This document shows, in pieces, positions 1-6,692 of a DNA stretch of 10,337 nt. Source of the DNA: Promethearchaeota archaeon (GTDB taxonomy: Archaea; Asgardarchaeota; Lokiarchaeia; Sigynarchaeales; MK-D1). The notes beneath the pieces are model-generated. The model was not told the DNA's origin and did no database searches. It saw only the letters and a list, made by a program, of their open reading frames with translations. Position numbers and translations under genes: made by a program. Location: NCBI GenBank assembly GCA_016839385.1, contig JAEOUK010000316.1, positions 1 through 10,337 of the forward strand, written 5' to 3'. Numbering within the stretch: position 1 is the stretch's first letter; each line of letters begins with the position of its first letter.

Positions 1-1419
1 GATAATGAAATTTTCTACAGCATTACAGTGACTAACATAACTGATGAGAAACTGGAAAATGTTGAAGTAATCAAACTTATCCCTGATTTATTTGAACGCG
101 CAAAAGTTCAAAGATCTACTGCCGGAAATACTGATGAAGGAAATTTTGATGAAGGAAAAGGAATTAAATGGGTAATTGAAGAACTAAAACCCAAAGCTGA
201 AGAGAAATTAGAACTCAAATTAGAGGTCAAAGTTGAGGATAAAGACACTAAAGTTCGTTCCGGGAAAATTTATGTGAAATACAATGCTCCTGTAACCTTA
301 AGTGGTCTGTCTATCGATAAATTCGATGCTTATACTAATAACGCATTCTATATTGGATTCTCGGAAACTGATGAAACTCCAGACAAATATGAGTGTCAAT
401 TTGTGTTTGAGAATAAGAGTGAATATCTAGTTCGATTAGTAAACGCAGATGTGTATGACATTAATGATGAATCTACTAAATACGTAGATGTTGATCCTGG
501 AGAAGTTAGTCCATTACCAGAGAATGCAAAATGGAAATCTAATATCTGGGAATATAATACAGAACCCGGCAAAGAACCTGTTTTTAAGACGAAAGTTCAA
601 TTCTTTGTAATTTCAGACCATCAAATCGCGACCGAAGGAATTATGGAAATTAATGATGTGGAACTAGCGGTTGCATCTATTGCGGGTGAACTATCGTATG
701 ATGTGGAAGAACTTGCATCCTTCCGAGAATCTACATTCAATGTAACCATGAAAGTAGAGAACACTGGTGGAGCAGATTTGAATGAAGTGGTTCTAACCGA
801 GAATATTCAAGAAGGATTCCGACCTCCAGAGACAGCGGATGTGTTGGTTAGCTATAATGGTGATGAAATTGAGGTAGATAGTGAATCAATTATCATCAAC
901 AGCGATGGAGTAACTGTAAAACTTACAGATTTGAAAGATAAACCATTAGGAGCATTCAAACCAGGAGATACAATAACCGTTACTTATCCAATTGTTGCTG
1001 ATAGACCAGCCAAGACAGTAGTTTACTCATCAGACGTTCTTTATACTGCAAATACTTATCCTGCAGGTCAAGACCTCGAAGTCAGACCAGATGTTATAGA
1101 AATTCCTGTAATTCACGTAAGGAAGAGATTGATCCGTGGTAAAGAAATTATTGGTCTTGCAGCACAAGGAGAGTACGAAATTTGCTTGTATGTTGTAAAT
1201 ACATCGGATTTTGCCCTCCGAAACTACGAAATGGAGGATAAAGTTCCAGAAAACTTTGAATACAGTGGTTTAAGTTTAGAGCCAATTGAAGTGAACAAGG
1301 AAGAGGGCACGGATGTCTTGAAATGGAAGATTGAAAAGATCGAAGCTGGAGATAGATTTGAAATTCGATACAAACTCTCTGGAACTGGTAAACCCTCAGA
1401 TGCACAAGAGTCTCGATAA
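1..1419 (+). CDS. DUF11/CARDB-like multi-module beta-sandwich protein, 5' end missing
   Basis: The frame is open from base 1, giving 472 visible residues, so the true start lies outside the window and the GTG at 28 is only an internal valine. The protein appears to be four beta-sandwich modules of the DUF11/CARDB kind, at about visible residues 1-96, 105-220, 225-360 and 370-466. Each carries the family pattern: a strand ending in an Asn-rich turn (YSITVTNIT, FVFENKSEY, MKVENTGGA, LYVVNTSDF), then a 'nVxVxDxiP' strand (for example EMEDKVPENFEYSG). Modules 1 and 4 end with 'W.IE.l.p....l.lk', as DUF11 modules do. The chain is acidic and ends in a short polar tail, with no C-terminal membrane helix or sorting signal. 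DUF11 proteins are often cell-surface or envelope proteins; whether this one is exported cannot be judged without its N-terminus. Function unknown. A T-rich stretch follows the TAA stop. Confidence 0.8.
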   Translation, partial: DNEIFYSITVTNITDEKLENVEVIKLIPDLFERAKVQRSTAGNTDEGNFDEGKGIKWVIEELKPKAEEKLELKLEVKVEDKDTKVRSGKIYVKYNAPVTLSGLSIDKFDAYTNNAFYIGFSETDETPDKYECQFVFENKSEYLVRLVNADVYDINDESTKYVDVDPGEVSPLPENAKWKSNIWEYNTEPGKEPVFKTKVQFFVISDHQIATEGIMEINDVELAVASIAGELSYDVEELASFRESTFNVTMKVENTGGADLNEVVLTENIQEGFRPPETADVLVSYNGDEIEVDSESIIINSDGVTVKLTDLKDKPLGAFKPGDTITVTYPIVADRPAKTVVYSSDVLYTANTYPAGQDLEVRPDVIEIPVIHVRKRLIRGKEIIGLAAQGEYEICLYVVNTSDFALRNYEMEDKVPENFEYSGLSLEPIEVNKEEGTDVLKWKIEKIEAGDRFEIRYKLSGTGKPSDAQESR

Positions 1420-1434
1420 ACATATCTATCCCAA

Positions 1435-1457
1435 TTTTTTTATACTATTTTTTTTTT
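1435..1457 (+). terminator. T-tract terminator after the DUF11-like gene
   Basis: Sixteen bases past the stop codon at 1419 there is a run of seven T (1435-1441), then a run of ten T (1448-1457). There is no GC-rich stem upstream. Oligo-T tracts without a hairpin are the usual intrinsic termination signal of archaeal RNA polymerase, so this fits the end of the upstream transcript. The second run merges into a TATA-like box for the next gene. Confidence 0.5.
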
Positions 1458-1461
1458 ATAA
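1454..1461 (+). promoter_or_regulatory. TATA-like box before the small helical gene
   Basis: The sequence TTTATAAT at 1454-1461 resembles an archaeal TATA box. Initiation about 25 nt downstream would fall near 1482-1486, only a few bases before the TTG/GTG start pair at 1490/1493, giving an almost leaderless mRNA. An AAAGGTG at 1473-1479 matches part of the archaeal Shine-Dalgarno consensus (GGAGGTG), but it would be used only if transcription starts further upstream. The box overlaps the end of the T10 run, so chance occurrence in AT-rich DNA is possible. Confidence 0.3.
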
Positions 1462-1489
1462 TCTACAATTGTAAAGGTGTACATTTCTA

Positions 1490-1801
1490 TTGGTGAATTC
1501 TGAAGAAATCAAGAGTGAAATAAATTTTAAGGAATTACTAGAAAAATTAGCGAAGGACTTAGAAGAAATCGCTGTCGAATTATACAATAAACATGATTTT
1601 GGGTCAGTAGAACGATTATGTGAAATTCTTCTGGAAATTTACGAGAACATTGAGAGTATAAACGATGTTAAAAGAATGAAGCTAATTATGCAAAAAATTG
1701 CTCTTGTTGATGAGTATTACGACGCAACTTTTGGATTATTAAAGAGACAGATGGAATCTAGAGACGAAGAAATCCAAGAAGAAGAAAGTAAGAAAGAATA
1801 A
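1490..1801 (+). CDS. Small acidic helical protein of unknown function
   Basis: About 103 residues, read as almost wholly alpha-helical with no membrane segment or signal peptide. The N-terminal half has amphipathic helix patterns (FKELLEKLAKDLEEIAVELY), the middle 'FGSVERLCEILLEIYENIES' looks like a second helix, and the C-terminus is highly charged and runs out in Glu/Lys. There is one cysteine and no recognisable catalytic motif, so a small helical-bundle or adaptor protein is the most that can be said. The start is uncertain: TTG at 1490 and GTG at 1493 are adjacent, and an in-frame TAA at 1472-1474 rules out anything further upstream. GTG gives a protein beginning M-N-S-E-E. The gene follows the DUF11-like gene by 70 nt on the same strand but has its own TATA-like box, and it converges with the propeller gene with one base between the stop codons. 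I do not recognise the family. Reading-frame length, charge pattern and non-overlap with neighbours support it as real. Confidence 0.65.
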   Translation: MVNSEEIKSEINFKELLEKLAKDLEEIAVELYNKHDFGSVERLCEILLEIYENIESINDVKRMKLIMQKIALVDEYYDATFGLLKRQMESRDEEIQEEESKKE

Positions 1802-1802
1802 A

Positions 1803-3740
1803 TTAATTTGTAGACCATCCTCGCGGAGTGCTTTTAGAATAATGGAGCAATCCAAGTTCTTTTAATTCTTCTATTAATGAATCGGCAGCTTTTTTATCAA
1901 GATTAATTGTTTCTGCTAACTCCAATAGTTTTGCTTTAGAACTCACAGGTTGATTATTTTTCACAAGATTTAGAAACGCATCATTAGAGCTATATGATTC
2001 GATAGGAGTTGGAGTAGGCCGCGATGGTTTTTCTACTTCAAAGGTTTTTGTTTCTACGGTAATTGGACCTTCTGGTTCTATTGGAAGTTCTGCTTGAATA
2101 ATTTTCGATTCAGAAGACTCTATACTATAACCTCGTGGTGCAGATCGGCTGTATTTTAAAATTCCTTCTTCATCTTTTAATAATTTAAAAGTCTGTTCAA
2201 ATTGCTTAGTAGAAAATCCATTCTCTTCCATCAATTCTTGTATTTTTGCTTTAGAGCTGATTAATCCAGCAGATTTGACAAGTTGAATGAATTTTTCCTT
2301 AAGATCTAAACCTTTAGATGAGATCGGAGCAGTTTCGACTTTTGCTTTGGGAATTGGTGTAATTTTAGCCTGTGAAGGAGGCTTGAAACCAGTAGAAACA
2401 GAAATTTGGTCTGCATATTCAGAAATTTGAGATAAATCAGTAACGTACGGTGGAAAAATCACCATGGGTTTGGAATTGCTTATGGATTCTTGGTAAATTT
2501 GATCCATTTTAAGATCCAGTAAATATTTATTCTCATAAGCTTCCTTAAGGTTCATAAAAGTGAACGATTCCGACTTTGATTCAAAATTGGAAGGTATTAA
2601 TTGGTTTAAGTTCTCAATCTTTTTTGGAAAAAAAAAAGCGTCAGAATGATTATAAAATTCTAAATCCACATCTGGACCTAATAATTCCCGTAACCGATCT
2701 TCATGATTAGCTAAAGATGGGGATAAATGTCTATTATTTTCCATCTGTTCATCGGACCCATAAAAAAAATCCTCCAATATACGAAGATCTTTAGTATATC
2801 CTGTCACTATAATTCGAGGTATATTATCTTGGAAATAGTTTGAAATGGTTAATCCTGTGCCTACGTTTCCAAGTGTCGCACGCCATCGTAATTTTAAGGA
2901 TGTGTTTTCAGGCATTCCAGTATCCTCACTTTCATATACATACAACCGCTTATCTGCAAGAGTGAGGAAAACTTCATTATAATTATCTTTATTAATATCA
3001 CCATGAGAAATACACAATATTCTGTCTTGTGTTGTCATTTGATTTACGAGATTTCCATCATAATCAAAAATGTAAAGGATACTATCATCTCCACCAACTA
3101 ACAAATGGGGGAACTCATTGTTTGCAAGATGAACTAAATCACAAGAATTTATTCTTTTTTCAAATTGGTAATCCCACAAACATTCTCCAGTGATACCATT
3201 TATGACACCTAATTGACCTTTTTTCAACCCAACGACTACTTCAGATAATCCATCATGATTCACATCTAATACTTTCGCAAGAGTGACCCAATCGTCGAAA
3301 TCTAACTCCCAAAGTAAAACTCCAGTCAATCCATCGAATACTTTAAGAGAATTATCCCATCCACCCGCGATCACTTCCGCTCGTCCATCATAGTTTATAT
3401 CTCCTACGCTAATTGTGGTGACTTTATTGTTAAAATCATAGCGCCATAACTCTTCATAACCTGTATCAACATATCTAAATACCCGAACAGAGTTATCTCC
3501 TGAGCCGATTACAATTTCGTGATTTCCATTGTTGTCAATATCATACACATCACAACATCGGATCCAACCATTAAATGGGATTTGTTGAACTTGCATCAGG
3601 TTTTCGTCATAGATATTTACATTGTGTTCAATATCCCCAGTTATAATGAACATATTATCAGTAGTTTTTGCGGTGGTTAAACATTGATTTATTGCAGGAC
3701 ACTCAATTTTCATATGCGTCCGGTATCGTTGAGCGATCAT
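1803..3740 (-). CDS. FG-GAP/VCBS-type beta-propeller protein with two C-terminal winged-helix-like modules
   Basis: 645 residues. Residues about 15-327 make roughly seven propeller blades of 40-50 residues. Four blades carry an FG-GAP-like acidic turn: D67-I-D-N-N-G...E75, D114-I-N-Y-D-G...E122, D159-V-N-H-D-G...E167 and D248-I-N-K-D-N...E256, followed by 'EVIAGGWDNSLKVFD'-type strands. The second and third normally bind calcium or stabilise the loop; the fourth has lost its glycine. Residues 328-480 are a polar, low-complexity linker. Residues 484-541 and 589-645 are two related modules (separate entry). No signal peptide or membrane helix is seen, so the protein is probably cytosolic, whereas many FG-GAP proteins are extracellular. 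By style the blades recall eukaryotic cytosolic propellers such as BBS2 or ITFG2 (from memory). The ATG at 3738-3740 has an AAGGAT about 9 nt upstream; Met10 is an alternative start. It is divergent from the dikinase gene. Likely a scaffold that joins the propeller to a nucleic-acid- or protein-binding tail; function unknown. Confidence 0.85.
   Translation of the reverse strand: MIAQRYRTHMKIECPAINQCLTTAKTTDNMFIITGDIEHNVNIYDENLMQVQQIPFNGWIRCCDVYDIDNNGNHEIVIGSGDNSVRVFRYVDTGYEELWRYDFNNKVTTISVGDINYDGRAEVIAGGWDNSLKVFDGLTGVLLWELDFDDWVTLAKVLDVNHDGLSEVVVGLKKGQLGVINGITGECLWDYQFEKRINSCDLVHLANNEFPHLLVGGDDSILYIFDYDGNLVNQMTTQDRILCISHGDINKDNYNEVFLTLADKRLYVYESEDTGMPENTSLKLRWRATLGNVGTGLTISNYFQDNIPRIIVTGYTKDLRILEDFFYGSDEQMENNRHLSPSLANHEDRLRELLGPDVDLEFYNHSDAFFFPKKIENLNQLIPSNFESKSESFTFMNLKEAYENKYLLDLKMDQIYQESISNSKPMVIFPPYVTDLSQISEYADQISVSTGFKPPSQAKITPIPKAKVETAPISSKGLDLKEKFIQLVKSAGLISSKAKIQELMEENGFSTKQFEQTFKLLKDEEGILKYSRSAPRGYSIESSESKIIQAELPIEPEGPITVETKTFEVEKPSRPTPTPIESYSSNDAFLNLVKNNQPVSSKAKLLELAETINLDKKAADSLIEELKELGLLHYSKSTPRGWSTN
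1806..2291 (-). repeat. Duplicated C-terminal winged-helix-like module within the propeller protein
   Basis: Copy A is residues 484-541 (2118-2291) and copy B residues 589-645 (1806-1976), joined by a Pro/Glu/Thr-rich linker of 47 residues. They align with a single one-residue gap and share roughly 40% identity. Common landmarks are F-[IL]-x-L-V-K near the start, SSKAK in the first turn, E-L, then L-K and a closing signature YSRSAPRGYS in A and YSKSTPRGWS in B. The order (helix, SSKAK turn, helix, helix, beta-wing) fits a small winged helix-turn-helix fold. The fold assignment is inference from pattern; the duplication itself is visible. Confidence 0.7.
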
Positions 3741-3977
3741 TTGACGACAAATCCTTGATTAGTGTTTCTATTAAATTTACACTACCTAAATTTTAATACT
3801 CATATAATATTTGGGTATTATACGTCGAAAATTTGACATTTTTACTTATTAAAACCTATAATGATCAACTACGAGAATGACTCTTTCTTTTATTTCCTTA
3901 GGTAAAGTTTTATTTCAAAGGTTAATTTGCCCACTCATAGTTTCTGAAAAATAATGGAACGCAAATAACTGATTTTT
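3741..3977. promoter_or_regulatory. Divergent intergenic region with likely promoters for the propeller and dikinase genes
   Basis: This 237-bp, very AT-rich gap separates two divergent genes and must hold both promoters. For the minus gene, AATTTAATAG (3770-3778 region) lies about 30 nt before the ATG. For the plus gene, GAAAAATAAT near 3946-3955 lies about 27 nt before the ATG at 3978, which would give a leaderless mRNA; no Shine-Dalgarno sequence is present there. A better TATA match, CTATAATG at about 3856-3863, would give a leader of some 90 nt. TAATAC (3794-3799) and GTATTA (3815-3820) form a 6-bp inverted repeat with a 15-base spacer, a possible but weak operator. No ORF or RNA gene is evident. 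Confidence 0.4.
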
Positions 3978-6653
3978 ATGGCAAAAGAAAAGTTTGTATA
4001 TATGTTTTCCGAGGGTTCCAAGGAATTGAAGAACACACTCGGTGGTAAAGGAGCAAACTTGGCAGAAATGACTAAATTGGGATTTCCCATCCCACAAGGA
4101 TTCACTATCACATGCCAAGCTTGCTTGGAATTTTTCAATAATCCGAAATTTTTGGAAGAAATCACACCAAAAATAGAAGAAGCATTGAAAAACTTGGAGA
4201 AACTAGCTGGAAAGAAGTTTGGGGATAAAAATGATCCTCTTCTTGTAAGCGTCCGAAGCGGCGCTCCAATGTCTATGCCAGGAATGATGGATACAGTCTT
4301 AAATCTTGGTTTAACGGAAGAAAACCTAAAAGGGCTTTCCAAGAAAACAGGTAATGAGCGATTTGCACTTGATGCATATCGAAGGTTTATTCAAATGTTT
4401 GGAGACGTTGTAATGGGTATCGATCATGATGATTTCGAACATATTCTCAGCGGTGTAAAAGAAGAAATTGGAAAAGATGCAAAAGATACGGATATGAACA
4501 TAGATCATTTGAAAGAGCTGATCAAGAAGTATAAAGCCCTTTACAAGGAGAAAATCGGAGAAGATTTTCCAGACAATCCAAAAGAGCAATTATATAAAGC
4601 AATTCGAGCCGTATTTGATTCTTGGAATAGTGATCGAGCAGTCTACTATCGAAAATTCAATAGAATTCCTAATTTTGGAACTGCAGTCAATGTACAACAA
4701 ATGGTGTTTGGAAATATGGGAGACAGCTCATTGACTGGTGTTGCATTCACTAGAGATCCAGCAACGGGTGAAAAACATCATATGGGAGAGTATTTGACTA
4801 ATGCTCAAGGTGAGGATGTTGTAGCGGGTATCCGAACTCCGAAGAAATTTAATGAAATGGAGGAAGAATTTCCAAAAGTTTTCGAAGAACTCACAGGTCT
4901 TATGCAGAAATTAGAAAATCACTACACAGATATGCAGGATATCGAATTTACTGTTCAAGAAGGCAATTTATATTTGCTCCAGACCCGAACTGGAAAGCGT
5001 ACCGCTCTCTCTATGGTCAAAATAGCTATGGATATGATGCATGAAGAATTGATCACCAAGGAAGAAGCTATTCTGCGGATTGATGCTGAGAAATTAACAG
5101 GATTGTTGTTTAAACGCATTGATGATAAAGCAGAATACGAACTTTTGACTACTGGTATCAATGCTTCCCCCGGTGCAGTTACTGGTCAAGTCGTATTTGA
5201 ACCAGAAGATGCAGAAACTTGGACAAATCAAGGTAAAAAAGTGATTTTAGTTCGTCCTGAGACTAAACCAGATGACATCCATGGTTTAATGGCAGCAGAA
5301 GGCGTCTTAACCGTTCATGGTGGAAAAACATCACATGCAGCAGTTGTAGCTCGAGGAATGGGTAAACCTGCAGTTTGTGGTGCAAGTGCAATTTTCATTG
5401 ACGTGAAGAAAAAATTTTTCCGAGTTAATGAACAGGAGTTTAAAGAAGGAGATGTCATTACTATTGATGGTTCTAACGGTCAGGTTGTTAAAGGAGAGGC
5501 TCCTCTTTTGGAACCAGAAATCAGCGGAGAATTTGATGAATTGCTAACCATGGCAGATGAAATTCGAAAACTTGGTGTGTATGCAAATTCCGAAACTATT
5601 CCAGATACCAAAAATGCAGTTAAATTCGGTGCAGAAGGCATTGGATTGGCACGAACAGAACACATGTTCATGGCTCCTGAACGATTACCAGTTGTTCGAG
5701 AAATGATTATGTCGAAAAGCACTGATGAACGAAAGAAAGCATTAGAAAAGATCAAACCTATGCAAAAAGAAGATTTCAAAGGAATTTTCCGGTTAATGGA
5801 TGGAAAACCTGTAATAATTCGTTTGCTAGATCCTCCTCTTCATGAATTCTTACCGAATTTCACTGAAGTTACAACCGAAGTTGCTTTATTGCGACATCGT
5901 TTGAATGCTGGAGAGAATGTAAAAGCAGAACTGAAAGAAAAAGAAAAAATGCTTGAATTGGTATCGGGATTACACGAATCTAACCCAATGCTAGGATTAC
6001 GTGGCTGCCGTTTGGGTTTAACATGGCCAGAAATAAATGATATGCAAGTAGAAGCAATCTTTGAAGCTGCTGTTGAATTAAAGAAAGAAGGAATTGAAGT
6101 AATTCCTGAAGTTATGATCCCACTGATCGGTTTTATCTCCGAGTTGAAGCCTGTTAAAAAAGAATTGAAAAAAATTGCAGATAAAATCATCAAGGAATCA
6201 GGTGTGGATTTGCATTATAAATTCGGAACCATGATTGAAATTCCAAGAGCAGCTCTAACTGCTGGTGAAATTGCAGAAGAAGCCGAATTCTTCTCGTTCG
6301 GAACCAATGATTTAACACAGATGACCTTAGGATTCTCTCGAGATGATGCAGAGGGTAAATTCATTCCACTCTATTTAGAAAAAGGGATTTTAGCAAATAA
6401 TCCATTTGCTGCCGTTGATCAAATTGGAGTAGGAAAGCTAATGAAAATGGCAATCAAGGAAGGAAGAGAAACTCGTCCAGATTTAGATGTAGGAATCTGT
6501 GGTGAACATGGTGGAGAACCTTCTAGTGTAGAGTTCTGCCATAAAATAAACTTAAACTATGTAAGTTGCTCTCCATTCCGAATACCCGTAGCCAGATTAG
6601 CTGCTGCACAAGCTCAAATTAAATTCCCACGAGAATTTTGTTCTAGAAAATAG
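3978..6653 (+). CDS. ppdK: Pyruvate, phosphate dikinase
   Basis: Catalyses the reversible conversion of pyruvate + ATP + Pi to PEP + AMP + PPi in the cytosol, linking glycolysis and gluconeogenesis. At 891 residues it matches the usual length of about 870-900. The ATP-grasp nucleotide domain fills about 1-340, with LGGKGANLAEMTKLGFPIP (21-39) and SVRSGAPMSMPGMMDT (91-106). The swivelling phosphohistidine domain (about 385-510) has GGKTSHAAVVARGMGKP with catalytic His453 and the neighbouring Thr451 that regulatory proteins modify in plants and bacteria. The C-terminal PEP/pyruvate TIM barrel (about 525-885) has GLARTEHMF with Arg559, NPMLGLRGCRLG, FGTNDLTQMTLGFSRDDA with Asn777, and GICGEHGG with the acid/base Cys841. 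All key residues are present, so the enzyme should be active. The ATG is fixed by the family N-terminus (KFVYMFSEGSKELKN). No Shine-Dalgarno is seen. A PEP synthase is excluded by the PPDK-specific motifs and length. Confidence 0.97.
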   Translation: MAKEKFVYMFSEGSKELKNTLGGKGANLAEMTKLGFPIPQGFTITCQACLEFFNNPKFLEEITPKIEEALKNLEKLAGKKFGDKNDPLLVSVRSGAPMSMPGMMDTVLNLGLTEENLKGLSKKTGNERFALDAYRRFIQMFGDVVMGIDHDDFEHILSGVKEEIGKDAKDTDMNIDHLKELIKKYKALYKEKIGEDFPDNPKEQLYKAIRAVFDSWNSDRAVYYRKFNRIPNFGTAVNVQQMVFGNMGDSSLTGVAFTRDPATGEKHHMGEYLTNAQGEDVVAGIRTPKKFNEMEEEFPKVFEELTGLMQKLENHYTDMQDIEFTVQEGNLYLLQTRTGKRTALSMVKIAMDMMHEELITKEEAILRIDAEKLTGLLFKRIDDKAEYELLTTGINASPGAVTGQVVFEPEDAETWTNQGKKVILVRPETKPDDIHGLMAAEGVLTVHGGKTSHAAVVARGMGKPAVCGASAIFIDVKKKFFRVNEQEFKEGDVITIDGSNGQVVKGEAPLLEPEISGEFDELLTMADEIRKLGVYANSETIPDTKNAVKFGAEGIGLARTEHMFMAPERLPVVREMIMSKSTDERKKALEKIKPMQKEDFKGIFRLMDGKPVIIRLLDPPLHEFLPNFTEVTTEVALLRHRLNAGENVKAELKEKEKMLELVSGLHESNPMLGLRGCRLGLTWPEINDMQVEAIFEAAVELKKEGIEVIPEVMIPLIGFISELKPVKKELKKIADKIIKESGVDLHYKFGTMIEIPRAALTAGEIAEEAEFFSFGTNDLTQMTLGFSRDDAEGKFIPLYLEKGILANNPFAAVDQIGVGKLMKMAIKEGRETRPDLDVGICGEHGGEPSSVEFCHKINLNYVSCSPFRIPVARLAAAQAQIKFPREFCSRK

Positions 6654-6663
6654 AACCTAAACC

Positions 6664-6687
6664 TTTTTTCTTACTATTTCTTTTTTT
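6664..6687 (+). terminator. T-tract terminator between the dikinase and peptidase genes
   Basis: Ten bases after the dikinase stop codon (TAG at 6651-6653) there is T6 (6664-6669), then TTT-C-T7 (6677-6687), with no stem. This fits archaeal T-tract termination and argues against tight co-transcription with the peptidase, although partial read-through remains possible because the gap is only 39 nt. Confidence 0.45.
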
Positions 6688-6692
6688 GATGC

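Noticed and set aside
28..30. GTG as start codon of the first gene
   Set aside because: The frame is open to base 1 and the residues before it (Asp-Asn-Glu-Ile-Phe-Tyr-Ser-Ile-Thr) complete the first strand of a DUF11-like module, so this is an internal valine of a truncated gene.
3915..4342. Two minus-strand open frames over the start of the dikinase gene
   Set aside because: They overlap the conserved ATP-grasp coding region, show no recognisable domain, and read like antisense shadows rich in Phe/Ser.
5840..6193. Minus-strand open frame of 117 codons within the dikinase gene
   Set aside because: Entirely inside the conserved PEP-binding barrel coding region; Ser/Ile/Phe-rich composition typical of a complementary-strand artefact.
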